Shown: positions 31,921-38,197 of the stretch, one piece after another
Position numbering within the stretch: the stretch's first letter is position 1
Layout of the letters: each line of letters begins with the position of its first letter
Assembly: GCF_030064895.1 (NCBI RefSeq)
Contig: NZ_JASJEB010000101.1
Location: 1-38,197 of the forward strand
Direction of reading: 5' to 3'
DNA: 38,197 nt
Origin: Crocosphaera sp.
Lineage (GTDB): Bacteria > Cyanobacteriota > Cyanobacteriia > Cyanobacteriales > Microcystaceae
Position numbers and translations under genes: made by a program
The notes under the pieces: generated by a model
What the model was told of the DNA's origin: nothing
What the model saw: only the letters and a program-made list of their open reading frames with translations
Databases searched by the model: none

Positions 31921-34458
31921 CTAGGATTTTTGGTTAAAATAAAAGCCTCCCAAGGTAAACCCATGTTTGTGCGCCATTGATAACGCCCAGTTGACTCTTT
32001 CAGGAGTAATCATTCCATAGGAACCATGAGACTTAATCCCTTCAAGACCCATGAGTAACGTTTCACTCAAACAAGCAAATGCATGACCCGCTTGGAGGGG
32101 AATACCACTAATCACAAAATCTTTATTAGAAGGAAGACGAACAATACCCCCTTGAATGACTAAAATATCAGGCCGCTCATGATGAACAGACGAATGAACA
32201 TCCGCAGGAACAGAAAGATCGCAAATGACCACGGGCTGCTGCCCTAAATGTTCTGCATAGATCAACGATTGAGCCGCATTAGAGGCTGAGACAATTAAAG
32301 AAGAAGAACGTAAATCATTGAAGTTATCCGTAGCTTGAATCGCAACATCCGGTGCTATTTCCCTAATTTTAGCGATCACAGCTTTCAACTTAGGAGAATT
32401 AAGATAACGAACCATCAAAACAATTTTTTTGACGTAGGGAGCCATCATAACAGCATAAGTAGAAGCAATATTCCCCGTTGCGCCGACAACAGCCAAACTC
32501 GCTTGAGATAAACTAATCTTCCGTTGTTGGGCTGCCTGTTTCAGCGCCAAAATTCCCATACCAACGGTCAAAGCATTGCCAGTTGTTAACCCAATATCAG
32601 GGGTTTTTATACGACGACAGTTGCGAGAGACAATAGACGTATAACCCCCCAAACCCACAACTTCACAGCCTTGTTCTTTGGCCATAATTACGGCCGATTC
32701 AATCTTCTGCATAATCGAATCTGTTTGTCTTCTTTCTAACTGATGCTTAATTTGTTGAGAGGTTAAATTTAATCCCATAAAACTTAAATGAACCTCGTCT
32801 CCCGTTTGGGAACAGACATGAACGCGATCAAGAACAGTTGGCCCCATCACAGATGAAGTTTTCGCTAAATAAGCTTCTAGTAATTTAGGCTCTAATGCTG
32901 CTAAAGAAGCATCACACAAAACCCCATGCTCAGACTGAATCAGATGTCCCAAAAAAGCGACACGACGCTGAGTTCGGGGCTTTTCTTGCTTCAAAGAAAG
33001 GGGAAATTTTAAAGGTGTGATTTTACCAGAAGGCAATCCTACTTGAAAAGCCGTCAGATGAACTAGATCTAACTCTTTAACGGCTTGACAGAAACAAGCT
33101 AGTGCCTTTATGAATCGATTAAGTTCTGACTCACGAATGTAAGCAGATGGCTGAATTCTGAGAGTGAGGGGTTGACTTAAGGTTGGCATAACCCTAATCT
33201 GATGAACATGAAGTAAATATGCGGCTGCGAGATAACCAAAGTATCCATTTTGAGAAAACATTCGCAACCCATTAGAGAGGGACTCTGATTGGTCATAGAG
33301 TTCAACTCCTATCATTAACCCTTTACCTCGTACCGCTTTAATTTCCTGAGGAAAACGAGTTTTTAATTCTTCTAAAGCCTCTAAAAAATTAGCCCCAACC
33401 TTAGCACAACGTTCAGGCAAATGATCCCGTTCCAGGATTTCTAATGCTTTGAGGGCAATTAAACAACTCAGATCATCTTCTGCAAAGGTAGAAGTTTGTT
33501 TGATAGAAAAGTCAGGAATAAAGCGATCTCGCTTAATCATCAAAGCTCCAATTTTGGCCAAACCCCCTCCCAGTGCTTTCGATAAACAAATATAATCAGG
33601 TTCGATTCCTAGAGACTCAGAGGCTAAAAAGGTTCCTGTCCGTCCCATTCCTGTTTGAATTTCATCACTCACTAAAGGAATATTATTAACTTGAGCGATC
33701 TCCACTAACCAGTCAATAAATGCCTGGGGATGTTCCTTAATACCACCTTCCCCTTGAATGGGTTCAAGAAAAATAGCAGCGACTTGAGAAACTTCCTTGC
33801 TCATCGTTGCCCAACCATGAGGATCATAGGGATCGAGATAACGAACTTGTAGCCCAAATGTTTGATTGACTTCTTTTTCCGGCCCACTTAACTGAATGGC
33901 TCCCAAAGTTTTTCCATGAAAAGACCCTTTAACTGCCCAAAAAATTGGACGTTTTCGTTCGAGATAGAGATGTCTTATGGCTGCTTCAATGGTTTCCGCT
34001 CCTGAGTTGGTAAAAATTGTTATGTAATCTCCAACTAATAGACTTAATCTTTCCCCTAATTGAGCGGCTCCTGAACGACAAGAACCTTGGGCAAGAAAGG
34101 GGATCTGATTTACAAAAAACTGTTGCGCTTTTGCTACTAATTCTGGATGATGATGTCCAAAGAGATTCGCTCCATATCCTCCAACTAAATCTAAAATTTT
34201 AACCAGTTGCTTGCCTTGTCGTTGCCAAAGAAAATCTCCCTCTCCACGTTCATAAACCGCATCTAAGTTCACTGTTTTGAGAAGGCGTATCAATTCTGGA
34301 CGACAGTAATATTCATAGGCTTTGACCGTTAATGATTCATTTGGTAATTGTTCTTCGTTAGAGAAATAATCTTGCTCAGATAATGATGTTTTTTTTAAGT
34401 TCCAATGAGAACCTTCCTCTGACTTGATGGGGGAGGGGATTTGTTGTAACTTTTTCAT
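31921..34458 (-). CDS. Class III aminotransferase fused to acyl-ACP-reductase-like (AAR) dehydrogenase
   Basis: This 845-residue fusion has two domains. Residues about 45-465 are a class III PLP aminotransferase: GGYGANLFGHHHPE, NSGAETIEAAI (151-161), FHGKTLGAI, LEPIQGEGGI, DEIQTGMGRTG (Asp265) and Schiff-base Lys294 in LSKALGGGL. Residues about 497-840 resemble the cyanobacterial long-chain acyl-ACP reductase: FLGHLIQSEHG, GLGGYTSIVSRN (602-613), TTGNALT, the NADPH loop AVVGATGNIAS (656-666), VCDLSVPADV-like ICDLSVPADV, VIQGGIVRLP, and Cys796 in HAFACLSETLL, where AAR has its thioester cysteine. Predicted chemistry is acyl thioester to aldehyde to primary amine in one polypeptide. It starts 72 bases after the MMPL gene. 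The substrate is unproven. Confidence 0.85.
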   Translation of the reverse strand: MKKLQQIPSPIKSEEGSHWNLKKTSLSEQDYFSNEEQLPNESLTVKAYEYYCRPELIRLLKTVNLDAVYERGEGDFLWQRQGKQLVKILDLVGGYGANLFGHHHPELVAKAQQFFVNQIPFLAQGSCRSGAAQLGERLSLLVGDYITIFTNSGAETIEAAIRHLYLERKRPIFWAVKGSFHGKTLGAIQLSGPEKEVNQTFGLQVRYLDPYDPHGWATMSKEVSQVAAIFLEPIQGEGGIKEHPQAFIDWLVEIAQVNNIPLVSDEIQTGMGRTGTFLASESLGIEPDYICLSKALGGGLAKIGALMIKRDRFIPDFSIKQTSTFAEDDLSCLIALKALEILERDHLPERCAKVGANFLEALEELKTRFPQEIKAVRGKGLMIGVELYDQSESLSNGLRMFSQNGYFGYLAAAYLLHVHQIRVMPTLSQPLTLRIQPSAYIRESELNRFIKALACFCQAVKELDLVHLTAFQVGLPSGKITPLKFPLSLKQEKPRTQRRVAFLGHLIQSEHGVLCDASLAALEPKLLEAYLAKTSSVMGPTVLDRVHVCSQTGDEVHLSFMGLNLTSQQIKHQLERRQTDSIMQKIESAVIMAKEQGCEVVGLGGYTSIVSRNCRRIKTPDIGLTTGNALTVGMGILALKQAAQQRKISLSQASLAVVGATGNIASTYAVMMAPYVKKIVLMVRYLNSPKLKAVIAKIREIAPDVAIQATDNFNDLRSSSLIVSASNAAQSLIYAEHLGQQPVVICDLSVPADVHSSVHHERPDILVIQGGIVRLPSNKDFVISGIPLQAGHAFACLSETLLMGLEGIKSHGSYGMITPERVNWALSMAHKHGFTLGGFYFNQKS

Positions 34459-34530
34459 CTTTTTAATAAGTAAGTGTTATGATTATGTACACATCTTGGA
34501 GTGACATTTAACTAATGAATTAGAGATATA

Positions 34531-36780
34531 CTAATCCAATCGCCATTGAATGCGCTTAAGACGTAAAAACTCAGGAGCCCACCAATTCCATTTTCCCATT
34601 AGCTTCATGCTCGCTGGAACGAGAACAGCCCGAATCAAGGTAGAATCAAGTACAACTGAAATAGCAATTCCTAACCCTAATGCTTTAATAAAAATTAGAT
34701 CGCTAAAGGCAAATGCCCCTGTAACGATAAACATTAATAAAGCTGCACTGGTAATAATTCTTCCTGTTTTTTCCAAGCCCTCTACAATACTGCCATGATT
34801 ATTTCCTGTTTTATCATAAGCTTCCTTCATTCGTGTCAATAGAAAAACTTCATAATCCATTGAAAGACCAAACAGGATACAAAACATCACTATGGGTAAT
34901 AGGATATCGATGTAGCCAACCGGAGTAAAATTGAGAAAACTCTTGAAATTTCCCTGTTGAAAAACAAAAATTAATGCCCCAAAAGAAGCACTAATAGACA
35001 TCAGATTCAAAAATATAGCTTTAATCGGCAAAATCACTGATTGAAAAAGAATTGTCAGCGCAATAAATGTGACAATCATCATTGTTGCTAAAACCAAGGG
35101 AAAGCGATTCATAACAATATTAATCGTATCTAGGCTACGGGAAATTTGCCCACCAACAAGAATTTGTAACCCTTCATGATTAAAATTTTGCAAATCTTTG
35201 ACTAATTCAAAAGAAGTCGGTGCATTACTATCTGTCTTACTCTTAATACTAATCACAGTTGTGGACTCATTGCTAAACTGTTTGATTTTATCTACGAAGG
35301 GGGCAGGCAATAATTCTAGGTTCTTATAAAGTCTTTGATAATCTTTCACATCAAGTTGCGGCCGAATATTAAAAAGACTTCTTACCTCTGCAACGCGAGC
35401 ATCGCTTTGCCATGTTTCCACTAAGTTATAAAGAATGGCAATATTATCTTCTGATAAAATAGGTGCATTAGGATTAGTCGAACGAATTGCTACTAAAATC
35501 GGAGCCGTTTCTCCCACCCCAAAAGCTTTTTCTAACACCTCAACTCCTTGTCGCGCCTCAACATCACTGGGTAAGGTTTTGATTCCCCCTAGCCCCCAAC
35601 GAGCATCAAAAAAGGGCGAAATCATTACTGTTACCACCATTAAAACTAGAACTGTGGCCAAAATGCTATGACGAATCACACGACGAGCAAAACTCCCCCA
35701 AAACCCTTGACTCCCATGACGAGGATTGATAATACACCAACGATTAATTGAGAAACCTAAAACCGACAATAAAGCTGGGACTAAGGTTAAAGCAGCAGCG
35801 ATGGAAAGAAACACGACTACAGCCCCAGCTACTCCTAATGATTGTAAAAGAGAAATGGGAAATAACATTAAGCAGACTAACCCAATACAGGTGGTTAACC
35901 CAGAGAAAAAGACAGCCCTTCCTGCTGTATCTACTGTTTGGATTACAGCTTGTTCGATAGAACCCTTGGTTAATTCTTCTCGAAAACGACTCACCATGAC
36001 AAGGGTAAAATCGATCCCTATCCCTAGTCCTAACATGGTGGTTAAATTGAGGGCAAAGATGGAAATCTCCATCTGTAAGGCTAATAGATACAATAGACCG
36101 GAACTAATTGAAACAGTCATAATGGCCATCGCCACTGGTAAGGTAGCAGCTACCACTGAACCAAAGACAAATAACAAGGCAATCAGTGTTAAGGGTAAGG
36201 CTAAGACTTCAGCACGAACTAAGTCTTTTTCACTAATCCGGTGATCTTCATAATCAAAAACGTCCTTTCCTGTTAAATAAGTTTTTAAATTATTGTTTTG
36301 ATCATTGGTGAGAATTTTTTGAATCTCTGAGATAACAGAATAGACTTCAGTTCCTTTAACGGTTAATTCAATAGTGTTGTAACCAGTGCGTCCATCTTTA
36401 CTTAAATATTCGGGATTTTTAGTCTCTATTGTATTATCCTTAACAGTCGATAAATGATGAATTTGGGATAGTTGTTTTTCGATTTCAGTTTGATGTTCAG
36501 AGAGAGGACTCTCATCTCTACTTTCAAAAACTAAAGTTAAAAAATCTGAATTAATAGAAAGCTCTTTTTGTAATAATTGTTCGGCTTGAAGTGCTTCTCC
36601 TGCATCATAGGTGGTAATGACACCTTGGAGAACTTTATCTAGATGGGGCGCAGTGGCTAAACTTATTAGTAATAATAGCCCCCAAATTGCGATTACGATA
36701 AAACGATAATGGTAGGTCAAACGACTCAATCTAACGAAAATAGAAGATTGACTGACTTTTTTGGGGATCGATGTTTTCAT
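34531..36780 (-). CDS. MMPL/RND-family transporter
   Basis: This 749-residue integral membrane protein has the duplicated MMPL topology: one helix (near 26-44), a periplasmic loop of about 130 residues, five helices, then the same again. Each half carries the conserved Asp motif: GIGIDFTLVMVSRFRE (Asp257) and FGLSMDYEVFLLTRMKE (Asp642), the proton-relay signature of MmpL lipid exporters. Relatives export lipids, polyketides or carotenoid/hopanoid-type compounds. As first gene of the minus-strand cluster, it is the likely exporter of the product made by the two downstream genes. A TTGAAA-like -35 lies at 36843-36848 on the minus strand, but the -10 is poor. Confidence 0.9.
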   Translation of the reverse strand: MKTSIPKKVSQSSIFVRLSRLTYHYRFIVIAIWGLLLLISLATAPHLDKVLQGVITTYDAGEALQAEQLLQKELSINSDFLTLVFESRDESPLSEHQTEIEKQLSQIHHLSTVKDNTIETKNPEYLSKDGRTGYNTIELTVKGTEVYSVISEIQKILTNDQNNNLKTYLTGKDVFDYEDHRISEKDLVRAEVLALPLTLIALLFVFGSVVAATLPVAMAIMTVSISSGLLYLLALQMEISIFALNLTTMLGLGIGIDFTLVMVSRFREELTKGSIEQAVIQTVDTAGRAVFFSGLTTCIGLVCLMLFPISLLQSLGVAGAVVVFLSIAAALTLVPALLSVLGFSINRWCIINPRHGSQGFWGSFARRVIRHSILATVLVLMVVTVMISPFFDARWGLGGIKTLPSDVEARQGVEVLEKAFGVGETAPILVAIRSTNPNAPILSEDNIAILYNLVETWQSDARVAEVRSLFNIRPQLDVKDYQRLYKNLELLPAPFVDKIKQFSNESTTVISIKSKTDSNAPTSFELVKDLQNFNHEGLQILVGGQISRSLDTINIVMNRFPLVLATMMIVTFIALTILFQSVILPIKAIFLNLMSISASFGALIFVFQQGNFKSFLNFTPVGYIDILLPIVMFCILFGLSMDYEVFLLTRMKEAYDKTGNNHGSIVEGLEKTGRIITSAALLMFIVTGAFAFSDLIFIKALGLGIAISVVLDSTLIRAVLVPASMKLMGKWNWWAPEFLRLKRIQWRLD

Positions 36781-37021
36781 AAACTTTGAAAGAAAAACAC
36801 AAGTAAGTTAGAGGATTTAAACTAAAAATAATCCTATTCTTGTTTCAATGTTAATTCTGATTAACTCAAGATTTCCTGAAAGTTTTCTGAAAAAAACCTT
36901 AAAAATAGCTTAAAGAATTTATTTGTTTGTGGCTCTTTATATAATGTACCCCAGAAACTGGACAAGGTGTTAAGATAGAAATGCTGTTCCTAAACTATTA
37001 ACAACAAGAGAAAAAATTATA
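36781..37021. other. Intergenic region upstream of the MMPL operon
   Basis: This AT-rich region must hold the minus-strand operon promoter. A TATAAT lies at about 36941-36946 on the plus strand. The string GTACCCCAGAAACTGGACAA (36946-36965) looks like an insertion-sequence terminal repeat but has no partner in the window. No ORF is seen. Confidence 0.4.
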
Positions 37022-37110
37022 CCAAGCAACACGGGCAGCGCAAAGCTCCCCTCTTTCAAGTGGGAGATGTGGCGCAACACGGGTAATTTATTGCCCGTGA
37101 ATATTTCTTA
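37022..37110 (+). mobile_element. Probable left end of the TnpB element at the right edge
   Basis: Two hairpins stand just before tnpB: GCGC...CTCCC/GGGAG...GCGC (37038-37075) and CACGGGTAA/TTGCCCGTG (37078-37099). CAACACGGG occurs twice, at 37027 and 37075. Subterminal hairpins of this kind mark IS200/IS605 left ends. No tnpA is present. The outer boundary is not fixed. Confidence 0.45.
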
Positions 37111-37151
37111 ATAAACGTCATGCTGTTTACTAAGTATGTTATGATAATAAA

Positions 37152-38197
37152 ATGATAACAATGACCTACGATTTTAAGCTCAAGCCTAAAAAGTCTCAAG
37201 TCCAATTGATTGAGATGTATCTTGAAACGTGCAGGAAAATTTATAACTATGCACTTCAAGAGCGAAAAGATTGGGTTAATAGTCGCAAGTCTCCTATCAA
37301 TGCTTGTTCGATTCATTCTGAATATATCATTAGTCCAGATACTTCTAGACCTACCTACAATTCTCAATGTAAGTCTTTAACAGAAGCCAAAAAAACCTAT
37401 CCTAAATTAAAAGAACCTCATTCTCAAGTCCTACAGCAAACATTAAGAACTTTAGAGGCTGCTTTTGTCAATATGTGGGAAAGAGGTTTTGGTTTTCCTC
37501 GCTTTAAAAAGAAAATGAGAAGTTTTCTCTACCCATCAGTGAAGCAAGAATGGGTGGGTGATGGATGGGTGAAACTTCCCAAAATAGGGAAAGTTAATAT
37601 GAGGATGTCTCGCCCTATCAGTAATGGGTTTCTCTTGAAACAAATTAGGGTAGTTAAACGAGCTTCAGGGTACTTTGTACAGTTAATCTATCAGTTAGGG
37701 GTTAATGTTCCTGAAACCTCTATACAGGGCTATCCATTAGGGGTGGATATTGGGCTTGATTCTTATTTAGCTACTAGCGAGGGAGAATTAGTCAAAAGAC
37801 CTCGGTTTTTTAATCAACTTCATGGCAAGCTTAAATCGCTGCAAAGAAAGTTAAAAAACAAAAAGAAAGGGTCTAATAATTGGCAAAAACTTCAAGCTAA
37901 AATAGCTAGAATTTATCAAAAAATTCACGACACTAGAAAGGACTGGCATTTTAAACTGGCTCATCATTTATGTGACAAAGCTGGCATGATATTTGTTGAA
38001 GATATCAACTTTAAAGCATGGGCTAAAGGTTTGTTTGGCAAGCATACTAAGGATGCTAGTTTCGGTCAATTCTTCAACATCTTGGCTTATGTTTGTTGGA
38101 AAAGAGATGTCTATTTTCTTAAGGTAGATAAAGACTACACCAGTCAGATATGCCCTAATTGCAATACCCAAACAGGCAAAAAGAGTCTGTCAAATAG
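37152..38197 (+). CDS. tnpB: RNA-guided endonuclease TnpB (cut by window end)
   Basis: The frame is open from ATG 37152 (a second ATG at 37161) to the window end, 348 codons. The N-terminal helix-turn-helix-like part has MTYDFKLKPKKSQVQLIEMY. RuvC residues are present: Asp199 in PLGVDIGLDSYLA and Glu283 in GMIFVEDINFKAW. The zinc finger starts at Cys334-x2-Cys337 (QICPNCNTQTGKK). The third RuvC Asp would lie beyond the window. It has no upstream tnpA or RHH gene, so it depends on a transposase elsewhere. Nothing in the visible part is damaged, so the protein may be active with a guide RNA encoded past the right edge. Confidence 0.9.
   Translation, partial: MITMTYDFKLKPKKSQVQLIEMYLETCRKIYNYALQERKDWVNSRKSPINACSIHSEYIISPDTSRPTYNSQCKSLTEAKKTYPKLKEPHSQVLQQTLRTLEAAFVNMWERGFGFPRFKKKMRSFLYPSVKQEWVGDGWVKLPKIGKVNMRMSRPISNGFLLKQIRVVKRASGYFVQLIYQLGVNVPETSIQGYPLGVDIGLDSYLATSEGELVKRPRFFNQLHGKLKSLQRKLKNKKKGSNNWQKLQAKIARIYQKIHDTRKDWHFKLAHHLCDKAGMIFVEDINFKAWAKGLFGKHTKDASFGQFFNILAYVCWKRDVYFLKVDKDYTSQICPNCNTQTGKKSLSN

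Noticed and set aside
35726-36244. 172-residue plus-strand ORF inside the MMPL gene
   Set aside because: Antisense shadow of a clear transporter gene; low-complexity T/K/N composition.
36946-36965. Terminal inverted repeat of an insertion sequence
   Set aside because: It resembles one, but no matching partner or transposase was found in the window, so it is only mentioned under the intergenic region.
37056-37367. 103-residue minus-strand ORF over the start of tnpB
   Set aside because: It is antisense to a well-supported TnpB reading frame and to the element's left-end hairpins.

Overview
The window is low-GC DNA from a cyanobacterium, most like the unicellular Crocosphaera/Cyanothece group. 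The evidence is several HIP1 octamers (GCGATCGC, e.g. 12839-12846), a tocopherol-type methyltransferase, a phosphoketolase, an UPF0367 protein, an NrtS-like protein, DUF2256, several Uma2 (DUF820) genes, WG-repeat and TPR proteins, and heptamer tandem repeats. The genus is inferred from overall character; no database was searched.

Layout. The left edge (1-138) is the 3' end of a TnpB-type (IS200/IS605 superfamily) element that has split an FMN-dependent lactate dehydrogenase-like gene (139-728). Next come a cysteine hydrolase and tsaB (convergent, overlapping stops), an argD-type aminotransferase and a DUF4870 membrane protein. A 731-bp non-coding leader precedes a carbon-metabolism pair, phosphoketolase and glycogen debranching enzyme (5361-10268). 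From 10.5 to 17.8 kb lies accessory DNA: a small exported peptide, a TPR protein, a PIN-domain toxin-antitoxin pair, an alpha/beta hydrolase, two convergent Uma2 genes, and a Ser/Thr kinase with an N-terminal zinc ribbon and about ten WG repeats. From 18.1 to 20.9 kb are cysK, a J-domain protein, a tocopherol methyltransferase-like gene and an overlapping nrtS-like gene.

The stretch 21.36-22.40 kb is a graveyard of RNA-guided-nuclease transposons. It holds a HEARO/IscB-type omega-RNA-like segment without its iscB, an orphan ribbon-helix-helix gene, a TnpB C-terminal tail with its guide RNA scaffold, and an opposite-strand right end. It is followed by a type III asparaginase overlapping a DUF2256 gene, an ArsR regulator beside a desaturase remnant, an SGNH hydrolase, secA with a long leader, tRNA-Ser(UGA), UPF0367, ssb and a Uma2-DUF4351 gene.

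The most interesting region is the minus-strand cluster 36780 to 30679. It encodes an MMPL/RND-type exporter, an 845-residue fusion of a class III aminotransferase with an acyl-ACP-reductase-like (AAR) domain, and a FemAB/GNAT-like acyltransferase. By inference the fusion could reduce an acyl thioester to an aldehyde and transaminate it to a fatty amine; the acyltransferase could then acylate the amine and MMPL export it. The right edge (37152-38197) is a second tnpB, cut by the window end, with RuvC residues intact.

Scattered through the window are short palindromes of the form TAGGGG(N)TTAA...TTAA(N)CCCCTA, usually between genes. Two of them overlap -35 boxes of near-identical promoter-like modules far upstream of the phosphoketolase gene and secA.
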